Origin: Chromobacterium amazonense
GTDB taxonomy: Bacteria; Pseudomonadota; Gammaproteobacteria; Burkholderiales; Chromobacteriaceae
DNA length: 64,000 nt
Reading direction: 5' to 3'
Assembly (NCBI RefSeq): GCF_001855565.1
Contig: NZ_MKCR01000035.1
Span: forward strand, 56,895 to 120,894
Positions 31,225 to 39,257 of the stretch are shown one piece after another. Under the pieces are notes generated by a model. The model ran no database searches. It was not told the origin of the DNA and was given only the letters and a program-made list of their open reading frames with translations. Numbering within the stretch: position 1 is the first letter of the stretch; the number at the start of each line of letters is the position of its first letter. Made by a program: the position numbers and the translations under genes.

Positions 31225-31998
31225 TCAGGCCTGCAGGATGGAAGACACCAGCAACTGGCTGTACGGGTGTTGCGGGTCGTCGAGTATCTGGTCGGTCAGG
31301 CCGGCCTCCACCACGCGCCCCTTCTGCATCACCAGCGTGCGCTGCGCCAACAGCCGCGCCACGCCCAGATCATGCGTCACCATGATCACGGCGATGCCGG
31401 CGTCGCGCACCAGGCGACGGGTCAGGTCCAGAAAGCGCGCCTGAACCGACACGTCCAGGCCGCCGGTCGGCTCGTCCATGAACACCAGCCGCGGCTGCGT
31501 GACCAGATTGCGGGCGATCTGCAGCCGCTGCTGCATGCCGCCGGAAAAAGACGAAGGCTTGTCGTCGAGCCGCGCGCGGTCTATCTCGACCTTTTCCAGC
31601 CAGTCGCCGGCGGTTTGCCGCAGCCGGCCGTAATGGCGCTGGCCCAGCGCCATCAGCCGCTCGCTGACGTTGGCGCCGGCGGAGACGCCCATGCGCAGGC
31701 CGTCGCGGGCGTGCTGGGTGACGAAGCCCCATTCGCTGCGCGCCAGCCGGCGGCGCTCGGCCTCGGGCAGGCAGGTCAGCTCGTGCGCCGCGCCGTCGCG
31801 GTCGGCAAAGCGCACGCTGCCGGCGTCGGCGGCCAGGCGGCCGGCCAGGGTGGACAGCAGCGTGGACTTGCCGGAGCCGGATTCGCCGACGATGCACAGC
31901 ACCTCGCCAGGGTACAGCTCGAAATTGACGTCGAAGCAGCCCTGGCCGTTGCCGTAGTCCTTGCTTAGCCCGCTGACGCTGAGGATGGCTTGATTCAT
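31225..31998 (-). CDS. phnK: C-P lyase system protein PhnK (ABC-type ATPase)
   Basis: A 257-residue ABC-type ATPase that docks on the PhnGHIJ core complex. Motifs are GESGSGKSTLLST, FSGGMQQRLQIARN and LVFMDEPTGGLDVS, the last typical of PhnK and dipeptide-type ATPases. I start at 31998 (MNQAILSV); the frame opens further upstream into a repeat region but without a family N-terminus. A 153-bp repeat-containing gap separates it from phnJ. Confidence 0.94.
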   Translation of the reverse strand: MNQAILSVSGLSKDYGNGQGCFDVNFELYPGEVLCIVGESGSGKSTLLSTLAGRLAADAGSVRFADRDGAAHELTCLPEAERRRLARSEWGFVTQHARDGLRMGVSAGANVSERLMALGQRHYGRLRQTAGDWLEKVEIDRARLDDKPSSFSGGMQQRLQIARNLVTQPRLVFMDEPTGGLDVSVQARFLDLTRRLVRDAGIAVIMVTHDLGVARLLAQRTLVMQKGRVVEAGLTDQILDDPQHPYSQLLVSSILQA

Positions 31999-32014
31999 GT
32001 TAAAACCTCTTTTG

Positions 32015-32130
32015 CCACGAAAACCACGAAAGAACGCGAAAGTTGTCTGATGCATCCGCGGTCTCCGCCCATTGCGAGAGGACGTGCGTGGAGGCCGCTA
32101 TGCTTTCGTGTGATTTCGCGTGTTTCGCGG
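32015..32130. repeat. Inverted CCACGAAA-type repeat between phnJ and phnK
   Basis: A 28-nt stretch at 32015-32042, built of CCACGAAA/CGCGAAAG units, is matched in inverted, imperfect form at 32103-32130 (CTTTCGTG...TTTCGCGG). It fills most of the phnJ-phnK gap. Short CACGAAA-type intergenic repeats occur in many proteobacteria; whether this one acts on the transcript is unknown. Confidence 0.6.
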
Positions 32131-32151
32131 CGCTGAATGCTTTTCCCTGCT

Positions 32152-33000
32152 TCATTGCGAAGCCTCCTGCTGCTGCTGGCAATAGTCGGTATCGGAGCAG
32201 ACGAACATCCGGCTGCCGGCGTCGTCGGTGACGATTTCGTCCAGGTAGCTCGTGCGCGAGCCGCACAGCGCGCAGCCTTGCTCCCAGGTTTGGGCCGTAA
32301 ATGGGTGATCGTCGAAGGCCAGGCTTTCCACCTTGGTGTAGGGCGGAATCGCGTACAGGCGCTTCTCGCGGCCAGCGCCGAACAGCAGCAAGGCCGGGCT
32401 CATGTCCAGCTTGGGGTTGTCGAATTTCGGAATCGGCGACGGCGAGGCCAGATACCTGTCGTTGACCATCACCGGGTAGTCGTAGCTGGTGGCGATATGG
32501 CCAAAGCGGGCGATGTCCTCGTACAGCTTGACGTGCATCAGCCCGTATTCCTGGTGCGCGTGCAGCTTGCGCGTCTCCACCTCGCTGGGCTCCAGCGTGC
32601 GCAGCGGTTCCGGCTCCGGCACCTGGAAGATCAGGATCTGGCCCGGTTTCAGCGGCGTTTCCGGGATGCGGTGGCGGGTCTGGATCAGCGTCGCGTCGGC
32701 GGTGCGAGTGGTGGTGGCGACGCCGGCCACGCGGCCGAAGAAGCGGCGAATGTTGACGGCGTTGGTGGTGTCGTCGGCGCCCTGGTCTATCACTTTCAGC
32801 ACGTCGTCGCGACCGATCACGCTGGCCGTCAGCTGGATGCCGCCGGTGCCCCAGCCGTAGGGCAGCGGCATTTCGCGGCTGCCGAACGGCACCTGGTAGC
32901 CGGGGATCGCCACCGCCTTGAGCAGGCTGCGGCGCAGCATGCGCTTGGTGTTCTCGTCGAGGAAGCCGAAGTTGTAGCGATCGTCGCGGGCCTTAGTCAT
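32152..33000 (-). CDS. phnJ: C-P lyase PhnJ (radical SAM-type catalytic subunit)
   Basis: PhnJ is the [4Fe-4S], S-adenosylmethionine-dependent enzyme that breaks the C-P bond. The 282-residue protein carries the expected cysteines at C243, C246 and C268 for the cluster and C274 for the catalytic thiyl position, in GCALCGSR and FVCSDTDYC, matching the E. coli spacing exactly. PhnI upstream overlaps it by 8 bp. A repeat-bearing gap follows before phnK. Confidence 0.97.
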   Translation of the reverse strand: MTKARDDRYNFGFLDENTKRMLRRSLLKAVAIPGYQVPFGSREMPLPYGWGTGGIQLTASVIGRDDVLKVIDQGADDTTNAVNIRRFFGRVAGVATTTRTADATLIQTRHRIPETPLKPGQILIFQVPEPEPLRTLEPSEVETRKLHAHQEYGLMHVKLYEDIARFGHIATSYDYPVMVNDRYLASPSPIPKFDNPKLDMSPALLLFGAGREKRLYAIPPYTKVESLAFDDHPFTAQTWEQGCALCGSRTSYLDEIVTDDAGSRMFVCSDTDYCQQQQEASQ

Positions 33001-34075
33001 CGGTCTTCTCCTGGGCGGTGGCGCGCAGCTGGCGGATCAGCGCCAGCTCGGCCTGGAAGTCCACGTAATGCGGCAGTTTCAGGTGTTGAACGAAGCCGGA
33101 GGCCTCGACATTGTCGCTGTGGCACAGCGCGAACTCGGCTTGCTGCGCCGGCGCGTGGGCGGCTTCGCCCAGCTCTTCGGCGCGCAGGCTGCGGTCCACC
33201 AGCGCCATCGCCATCGCCTTGCGCTCGGCCTCGCCGAAGCTCAGGCCGTAGCCGCGGGTGAATTGCGGCGGCGCGCTCTTGCTGCCGGCGAACTGGTTGA
33301 TCATCTGGCATTCGGTCACGGTGATTTCGCCGATGTCGATCTCGAAGCCCAGCTCTTCCGGGCAGATGATCACGCTGACTTCGCCCATGCGGATCTCGCC
33401 GGCGAAGGGGTGGCTCTCGGCATAGCCGCGCTGGGTGGAGTAGGCGAGGCCCAATAGCCAGCCCTCGTCGCCGCGCGCCAGGTTCTGCAGCCGCGCTGGC
33501 CGCCCGGCGGGGAACATCAGCGGCTCGCGCGTCAGGTCCACCGGCTCCGGGTCGCCTTCCGGCGGCAGGTCGGCCTCAATCAAGCCTTCGCGGTCCAGCA
33601 GCTGCAGCACGCCGGGCAGTGCGTCCGGCAGCGGCGCGGCGGCCTGTTCCAGTTCGACCTTCGGCGCGGCTGCCGTCAGGCCGAAGTCCAGCAGCCGCTG
33701 GGTGTAGTCGGCGGTGGGGCCGAGAATCTGGCCGCCCGGCACGTCCTTGAAGGTGCCGGATACGCGGCGGCGCACGCGCATCGTGGCGGTGTTGAGCGGC
33801 AGCGTCTGGCCGAAGCGCGGCAGCGTGGTGCGGAAGGCGCGCAGCAGGAACACGGCTTCTATGCTGTCGCCGCTGGCCTGTTTTAGCGCCAGCGCGGCCA
33901 GCTCCTCGTCGTACAGCGAGCCTTCCTGCATCACGCGGGCCACGGCCAGGCGCAACTGCTGGCGGATTTGATCGATGCTGAGCTCCGGCACGTCGGCATC
34001 GCCGCGGCGCGCGGCGGCCAGCAGGTCCCAGGAGCGGGCGATGGCGGTTTCCCCGCCTTTGACGGCTACATACAT
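32993..34075 (-). CDS. phnI: C-P lyase system protein PhnI
   Basis: PhnI is the nucleosidase-like subunit that, with PhnG, PhnH and PhnL, swaps adenine of ATP for phosphonate. The 360-residue protein begins MYVAVKGGETAIARSW, typical of PhnI, and contains the conserved QILGPTADYTQRLLDFGL and GYGLSFGEAERKAMAMALVDR segments. It lies 1 bp after phnH and overlaps phnJ. Confidence 0.96.
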   Translation of the reverse strand: MYVAVKGGETAIARSWDLLAAARRGDADVPELSIDQIRQQLRLAVARVMQEGSLYDEELAALALKQASGDSIEAVFLLRAFRTTLPRFGQTLPLNTATMRVRRRVSGTFKDVPGGQILGPTADYTQRLLDFGLTAAAPKVELEQAAAPLPDALPGVLQLLDREGLIEADLPPEGDPEPVDLTREPLMFPAGRPARLQNLARGDEGWLLGLAYSTQRGYAESHPFAGEIRMGEVSVIICPEELGFEIDIGEITVTECQMINQFAGSKSAPPQFTRGYGLSFGEAERKAMAMALVDRSLRAEELGEAAHAPAQQAEFALCHSDNVEASGFVQHLKLPHYVDFQAELALIRQLRATAQEKTDD

Positions 34076-34076
34076 T

Positions 34077-34655
34077 TCAACCCTCCCGGATGCGGACGCT
34101 GCGCGGCAGGCCGGCGACGTCGGTATCGGAAATCAGCACGGCGTCTACGCCCAGCGGGAAGCGGGCGTGGTTGACTTGCCACGCGCGCCAGAAGCCTTGG
34201 GGCAGGCCGGCGGCGCCGAAGCGGCGCGGCGCGGCGAAGCCGGGGCCGCTGCCTTCGACCTGCTCGGCGCTGAAGTCATCCACTTCGATCAACAGCGTGG
34301 CCGAGCGGTCCGGGTATTCGGCGCTGCCGGCCTTCAGGCTCATCAGATCGGGCAAGGGCATGTTGCCAGTCAGCACGATGAAGTCGGCTTCTTCCGGCAA
34401 GTCGGTCAGCCGCATCCCGGTATGGAAGCGCAGGCTGGCGACGGTGTCGTCCGGCAGCGCCGGCAACCAGACGCGCACGTCCTGATCGGCCAGGGTGTAG
34501 AGCAGGGCTGCGGTGGCGGCCTTCAGCTCTGGCAGGGCCGGCGGCAGTGCCGGCAACACGCGCGGCGACAAGGGTTCGGCCATCGCGCTCAATACGGCGC
34601 GGAAAGTCTGCTGGGCGTCGTCCACTGACTGGGCAAAAGCGCTGCGCATGGTCAT
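34077..34655 (-). CDS. phnH: C-P lyase system protein PhnH
   Basis: A 192-residue subunit of the PhnGHIJ core. It has the N-terminal FAQSVDDAQQTFRAVLSAMAEP pattern, the central LLYTLADQDVRVWLP, and the C-terminal NHARFPLGVDAVLIS, all family features (each run abbreviated). The ATG at 34655 overlaps the phnG stop (ATGA) and has a G-rich ribosome site; 34649 is a second option. Longer open frames upstream are shadows of phnG. Confidence 0.94.
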   Translation of the reverse strand: MTMRSAFAQSVDDAQQTFRAVLSAMAEPLSPRVLPALPPALPELKAATAALLYTLADQDVRVWLPALPDDTVASLRFHTGMRLTDLPEEADFIVLTGNMPLPDLMSLKAGSAEYPDRSATLLIEVDDFSAEQVEGSGPGFAAPRRFGAAGLPQGFWRAWQVNHARFPLGVDAVLISDTDVAGLPRSVRIREG

Positions 34656-35089
34656 TCCCCCCGCACCATGGTGAAAAACTCGACCTTGCTGGCGGCGGCT
34701 TCGCGCGAGCGGGCGGCGCGGCGTTCGGCCAGTTCCACCTCCAGCGGCGCGATCCACAAAGCCATCCGTTCGCCGTGGCGCGCCGGGTCTTGCAGCAGCG
34801 CGTCGGCCTGGGCGATCAGCTCGGCATGGCGGCCATCGCCGCCGCGCACCCAGCCGTGGCCGACGTGATCGCCTATCTGGCAACTGGCGCGGCTGACGCT
34901 GATTTCGCCCAGATTGAAGCGGGCGCCGCTGCCGCCGCTGCGGCCCTGCAGCATCATCAAGCCGGTTTCGGCGCGGCGCAGCCAGCGCGGCGCGGCGGGC
35001 AGCGCCGGCGGCAACAGTTCCAGCAGTCGATCGATTGGGCTGTTGGCCAGCAACGCGAGCCAGCGCTGTCGGGTGGAGGTGTCCATCAT
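34652..35089 (-). CDS. phnG: C-P lyase system protein PhnG
   Basis: A 145-residue subunit of the C-P lyase core, first gene of the phnGHIJKLM operon. It has LLANSPIDRLLELL near the start, GRSGGSGARFNLGEISVSR, and the C-terminal KVEFFTMVRGE. I prefer the ATG at 35089 because GAGG precedes it; an ATG at 35098 adds three residues but lacks a site. An operator-like sequence lies about 32-45 bp upstream. Confidence 0.92.
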   Translation of the reverse strand: MMDTSTRQRWLALLANSPIDRLLELLPPALPAAPRWLRRAETGLMMLQGRSGGSGARFNLGEISVSRASCQIGDHVGHGWVRGGDGRHAELIAQADALLQDPARHGERMALWIAPLEVELAERRAARSREAAASKVEFFTMVRGE

Positions 35090-35120
35090 CTGCCTCATGG
35101 TTCAAGAAAAATTCATATAA

Positions 35121-35134
35121 ACGTATAGACGTAT
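35121..35134 (-). promoter_or_regulatory. Putative PhnF operator upstream of phnG
   Basis: ACGTATAGACGTAT, 32 bp upstream of the preferred phnG start. The core ACGTATAGAC recurs, in inverse orientation, upstream of phnS. GntR/UTRA regulators of phosphonate genes bind short TATAGAC-type repeats, so PhnF is the likely binder. Confidence 0.55.
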
Positions 35135-35300
35135 CCATGATAATGGCAGCATGGAATGGATTAACAGCATGCGGCGATGAAGATTTTGTGACGTTTTCAA
35201 GGCGGATGCAGACGATTGCTTTAGCGCTCTGTGATCAACATGTTTTTTGAATCCGCTGCGCGGATGATGCTTTTCATAGCCGGGGCTGCCCGGCTGGCAG

Positions 35301-35334
35301 GGAGGGGATATTTGTGTGGCCAAATATCCCCTCC
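35301..35334. repeat. Perfect 14-bp hairpin between phnG and phnF
   Basis: GGAGGGGATATTTG pairs exactly with CAAATATCCCCTCC around a 6-nt loop. No T-run follows on either strand, so it is not a classic terminator. It abuts the structured repeat that starts about 55 bp further on. Confidence 0.7.
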
Positions 35335-35387
35335 ACCCCTAAAAGCCACCCTGCAAGCCTGGCCTGCGGCTTCCCGCCGGGACCCGT

Positions 35388-35467
35388 CAGGCCCGAGGCG
35401 CGGCTGAACTCGCGATTTGCTAACGTCAAATCGCTCAAACAGGCAGCCGCTTAAAACCTCGGGCCTG
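35388..35467 (-). repeat. Structured intergenic repeat, copy B
   Basis: Same architecture as copy A but on the minus strand. Outer stem CAGGCCCGAGG (35388-35398) with CCTCGGGCCTG (35457-35467); inner stem GCGGCTG (35400-35406) with CAGCCGC (35444-35450); apical stem GCGATTTG (35412-35419) with CAAATCGC (35427-35434). Read on the minus strand the loops are TTTTAA, TGTTTGAG, GACGTTAGC and CGAGTT, the same as in copy A, while most stem bases differ. A further flanking pair CAAGCCTG/CAGGCTTG lies at 35354-35361 and 35479-35486. Confidence 0.75.
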
Positions 35468-35579
35468 CCACCCGACGGCAGGCTTGAAGGGACCTGGGTG
35501 CGTCGGCCCCCGTGTTTGCTATTTGCAGATCCAGGCGAAAACGTCGTTTAAGAAACGCTAAGGGATAGGAAGGATAGGA

Positions 35580-36302
35580 ATGATAGAAAGAGGTTCCGGC
35601 GTCGCCGTGTGGCGACAGATAGAAGAAACGCTGGCGGCGGACATCGCCGGCGGCGTATTGCAGGCTGGCCAGCAGCTGCCTACCGAGCTGCAACTGGCGG
35701 AACGATTCGCCGTCAACCGCCACACCATACGCCGCGCGGTGGCGACGCTGGTGGAGCGCGGCCTGTTGCGAGTGGAGCAGGGCCGCGGCACTTTCGTGCA
35801 GGACAACGCCATCGACTACGCCATCAGCAAGCGCACGCGTTTTTCGCAGAATATGGCGCGGCAGAATCTCAACTCCGACATCGACATCCTGAACAGCGAC
35901 ACGGTGCCGGCCAATGCCGAGCTGGCCGAACTGCTGCAGGTCGCCGTTGGCGACAAGCTGTACCGGATCAAGACACTGAGCCGGGTGGAAGAGCGGGTGG
36001 TGGACTACGCGATCATGTTCTTCCCTGCCGCGCGCTTTCCGGACTTGCCGCAGGCTTATCTGCGGCACCGCTCGGTGACGCGCGCGCTGGACGAGTGCGG
36101 CGTGCCCGATTACACCCGCCGCTTTACTCGCGTCACCGCGCGCTTGCCGGACGCGGAGACGGTGGATTATCTGGGCATCCCGAAGAACCGGCCGGTGCTG
36201 CACGTCAAATCGCTGAACGTCGATCCTGCCGGCGCGCCGGTGCAATACGGCGTCACCTGCTTCAACGGCGACCTGGTGCAACTGGTGATGGAGCAGGAGT
36301 GA
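35580..36302 (+). CDS. phnF: GntR family phosphonate regulator PhnF
   Basis: A 240-residue transcription regulator with an N-terminal GntR winged helix (QLPTELQLAERFAVNRHTI, GRGTFVQD) and a C-terminal UTRA ligand domain. It is probably the repressor of the phn genes, relieved by a phosphonate or phosphate-linked ligand. It is divergent from phnG, with about 490 bp of repeat-rich sequence between, and its stop overlaps the next ATG by one base. Confidence 0.92.
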   Translation: MIERGSGVAVWRQIEETLAADIAGGVLQAGQQLPTELQLAERFAVNRHTIRRAVATLVERGLLRVEQGRGTFVQDNAIDYAISKRTRFSQNMARQNLNSDIDILNSDTVPANAELAELLQVAVGDKLYRIKTLSRVEERVVDYAIMFFPAARFPDLPQAYLRHRSVTRALDECGVPDYTRRFTRVTARLPDAETVDYLGIPKNRPVLHVKSLNVDPAGAPVQYGVTCFNGDLVQLVMEQE

Positions 36303-36997
36303 TGCGCTACGCCGTGTATTACGCGCCCAAACCCGGCAGCCCGCTGTGGCGCGCCGGTTGCCAGTGGCTGGGCGGCGATGCCGCCAGCGGCAAGGCGCTG
36401 GCGCAGCCTGAGATCGACGGCATCGATGCCGGCGTTTTGGCGACGCTGACCCGGGATGCCGCCCGCTATGGCTGGCACGCCACCTTGAAAGCGCCGTTTC
36501 CGCTACGGATCGATGTCCGGGCAGACGTGCTGCTGCGGCATGTGGCCGAGTTGGCCGCCACGTTCCGGCCGTTTGCGTTGAGTCTGCAAGTGGATTGGCT
36601 GGATAGTTTCCTGGCATTGCGCCCTGTGGGCGTGGTGCCTGAACTGGACGAGCTGGCCGCGGCCTGCACCGTGGCGCTGGAACCCTTGGCGGACCGCGGC
36701 GCGCCGCTCAAGCCGCGCGCGGGTCTGGACCCGCGGCAGCAAGCGCTGTATCGGCGCTGGGGCTATCCCTATGTGTTCGAACAGTTCCGCTTCCACATGA
36801 CGCTATCGGACACGCTGCCCAGGGAATCGCCGCAGGCCAAGGCTTTGGAGCAGGGCGCGCGCCGCCATTTCGCCGGCGTTTTGAACGCGCATACGGTCGA
36901 TGGCATCGCCGTGTTTGTTGAGCGCGAGCAGGGCGGCCCCTTCTATTATCTGGCTTACTGCGGTTTTGACGGCGAGGTGACGCGTTATGGCGATTGA
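36302..36997 (+). CDS. DUF1045 phosphonate-locus protein, predicted 2H phosphoesterase
   Basis: A 231-residue protein of the DUF1045 family that travels with phn operons. Two HxT-type motifs are seen, WHATLKAPF near residue 60 and FHMTLSDTL near residue 163, the pair that defines 2H phosphoesterases acting on cyclic or linear phosphodiesters. It sits between phnF and phnN with overlaps on both sides. As no phnP is in the window, it may open the cyclic ribose phosphate made by PhnJ; this is inference. Confidence 0.85.
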   Translation: MRYAVYYAPKPGSPLWRAGCQWLGGDAASGKALAQPEIDGIDAGVLATLTRDAARYGWHATLKAPFPLRIDVRADVLLRHVAELAATFRPFALSLQVDWLDSFLALRPVGVVPELDELAAACTVALEPLADRGAPLKPRAGLDPRQQALYRRWGYPYVFEQFRFHMTLSDTLPRESPQAKALEQGARRHFAGVLNAHTVDGIAVFVEREQGGPFYYLAYCGFDGEVTRYGD

Positions 36998-37544
36998 GCC
37001 GGGGACGCTGTGGTATGTGATCGGCCCGTCCGGCGCGGGCAAGGACAGCCTGCTGTCTTATGCGCGACAGCATTTGCCGCCAGGCGCGGGCGTGATGTTC
37101 GCCCACCGCTACATTACCCGGCCGGCCGATGCCGGCGGCGAGAATCACGTGGCGCTGAGCGCCGAGGAATTTGCCGCGCGCGAGGCGAGCGGCTGTTTCG
37201 CCCTGTGCTGGCGGCGGCATGGCTTGGCTTATGGACTGGGCGTGGAGGTGGCGATGTGGCTGGCCCAGGGCTTGGATGTCGTGGTCAACGGTTCGCGTTC
37301 TATGCTGCCGCTGGCGGCGCAGCGTTTCCCCACCTTGCGTCCGCTATGGATCACCGCCAGTCCGGAAGTGTTGGCGGCGCGCTTGGCCGGGCGCGGCCGG
37401 GAGTCCGCCGCGGAAATCGCTCGCCGGCTGGTGGAGGCGGGCAGCTTCGCGCCGCCTCCCGAATGCGAGGTGCTGTGGAACGACGGCGAGTTGGCCGAGG
37501 CCGGCGCGCGTTTGCTGGCCCTGCTGGCGCGCCAGCCGGCCTGA
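36987..37544 (+). CDS. phnN: Ribose 1,5-bisphosphate phosphokinase PhnN
   Basis: PhnN phosphorylates ribose 1,5-bisphosphate to PRPP, the last step of the C-P lyase pathway. The 185-residue P-loop protein of the guanylate kinase type has GPSGAGKDSLL at residues 13-23 and HRYITRPADAGGENHVAL, the substrate segment. The gene overlaps DUF1045 by 11 bp and directly abuts the convergent chemoreceptor gene with no space. Confidence 0.94.
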   Translation: MAIEPGTLWYVIGPSGAGKDSLLSYARQHLPPGAGVMFAHRYITRPADAGGENHVALSAEEFAAREASGCFALCWRRHGLAYGLGVEVAMWLAQGLDVVVNGSRSMLPLAAQRFPTLRPLWITASPEVLAARLAGRGRESAAEIARRLVEAGSFAPPPECEVLWNDGELAEAGARLLALLARQPA

Positions 37545-39179
37545 TCAGTTGTCCACCACGAAGCGCCGCATCTGCGTTTGCAGCGTGGCGCTGACTTCCT
37601 GCAGCCGGCCGCTGCTGAGACTGGCATCCTGGCTGGCTTTGAGGCTTTCGTCGGCCGAGCGGGCGATTTTCGACACGCTGCCGGCGATGGCCTGGCTTTC
37701 CCGCACTTGTTCCTCGATATCGACGGCCAGCCGATCCAACTCGCCCACCGTGGCGGTGGCGCCGAGTTTCAACTCGGTCAACGGTTGGACGATCTCGCTG
37801 ATCAGCGCCACGCCGCGCGCCATCTCGCGGTGCCCTTGTTGGATGCGCGCCATCGCCTCGGACGTCTGGCTGTCCATCGCGGCGATCACATGATTGATTT
37901 CACGCGTGGCCTGGGCGGTGCGCCCGGCCAGATTGCGCACCTCGTCCGCCACCACGGCGAAGCCGCGGCCCATTTCGCCGGCGCGGGCGGCCTCGATGGC
38001 GGCGTTCAGCGCCAGCATATTGGTTTGCTCGGCGATGTCGGTCACCGACTCAATCATGTCGTGCATCGAATTGGCGCGCTGGCGCAGCGCATCCACCGAC
38101 TCGGCGCTGCCCTGGATCTGTTCGGCAATCAGGCTGATTTCGCGCGATGCGGTTTCAATCAGGCTTTGCCCGCGGTCCGCCAGTTCGGCGGCCTTGCGGG
38201 CTTGCTGTCTGGCCTGATCTGCGGTGGCGGCGGCGCGGTCCAGCTTGGCGGCGAAGGCGCCGACGACGCCGTTGATCTGATGGATCTCCAATTGCTGGCG
38301 CTCCACGCCGCCGGCCACTTCCGCTGCGCTGCCGCGGGTGGAGCAGGCAGTGTCCGCCACCACATCGGCCGAGGCGCGCAGCTCGCGCACCAGGGTGGCC
38401 AACTCCGTTTGCATGCGGCCCATCCGACGCAGCATCTGCGCCGTTTCGTCATTGCCGGCGGCGCGGACTTCGCCGCGCAGGTCGCCTTGCTCCATCAGCC
38501 CCAATACCGCCACGCTGTGCGCCAGCGGCCGGGTGATGCTGCGGGTGACGCTCCAGGCGAGCAACAAGCCCGCCAGCGCGGCGGCGACGCAGCATCCCAG
38601 CAGCAGGCCGCGGGTGGCGCCCATCAGCGACAGCACATCGGCCATTTCCGCATTCATGTGTTTTTGCTGCGTGGCCGCCAGGTCGGCGGTGGCGCTGAGC
38701 AGCGCCTGCAGCGCCGGCCGCGTCTGGTTGCCGTATTGCTTGGCCAGGGCGGTCGGGTCATTGGCCTCCACCAGGTCCACCGTGTCGCCGAAGGCCTTGG
38801 CGTAAGCCGCGCGCAGATCGGCCAGCTTTTGCAGGGCGCCGGCCTGTTCCGCGCTCCATGGCAGCGCCTGCAGTCTTTGCAGCGCGTCCTTGCTTTTGCG
38901 GTTGGCGTCGTCCATCGCCGCGTATAGCGGCACGCGCTGCGATTGTTCCGGTGTGGATACAATTTGCAGCAGCAGCAGCGCGGCGCTTTGCGAATAGCGG
39001 TCCAGGTCCGCCGCCGCCTGTTGCTTACTGGCGTCTTCGCTGACGATGACGCGGGTGGACTGTTCGATGCGGGCCAGCCCGCCCCACACGCTGGCGGCAA
39101 TCGCCAGCAAAAAAGCCAGCAGTACCATGAAGGAGACGGCGAGTCGGGGACCTACCTTGATTGTTTGCAGTAACCTCAT
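37545..39179 (-). CDS. Methyl-accepting chemotaxis protein
   Basis: A 544-residue chemoreceptor. The N-terminus has a membrane helix (residues about 12-32), then a periplasmic four-helix-bundle-like sensor of about 150 residues, a second helix near 190-210, a HAMP linker and the signalling domain. The tip is intact: [20 protein letters not shown] and [14 protein letters not shown]. No C-terminal CheR-tethering pentapeptide is seen. The ligand is unknown; the position beside the phn genes suggests, but does not prove, phosphonate taxis. Confidence 0.92.
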   Translation of the reverse strand: MRLLQTIKVGPRLAVSFMVLLAFLLAIAASVWGGLARIEQSTRVIVSEDASKQQAAADLDRYSQSAALLLLQIVSTPEQSQRVPLYAAMDDANRKSKDALQRLQALPWSAEQAGALQKLADLRAAYAKAFGDTVDLVEANDPTALAKQYGNQTRPALQALLSATADLAATQQKHMNAEMADVLSLMGATRGLLLGCCVAAALAGLLLAWSVTRSITRPLAHSVAVLGLMEQGDLRGEVRAAGNDETAQMLRRMGRMQTELATLVRELRASADVVADTACSTRGSAAEVAGGVERQQLEIHQINGVVGAFAAKLDRAAATADQARQQARKAAELADRGQSLIETASREISLIAEQIQGSAESVDALRQRANSMHDMIESVTDIAEQTNMLALNAAIEAARAGEMGRGFAVVADEVRNLAGRTAQATREINHVIAAMDSQTSEAMARIQQGHREMARGVALISEIVQPLTELKLGATATVGELDRLAVDIEEQVRESQAIAGSVSKIARSADESLKASQDASLSSGRLQEVSATLQTQMRRFVVDN

Positions 39180-39257
39180 CGGGGCGCTCTCGCGGATTGG
39201 AAAACTGTAGTGGTTGGTCGGGACTGCGTCGGAAATATGACGATGGGCAAGCGCCGG

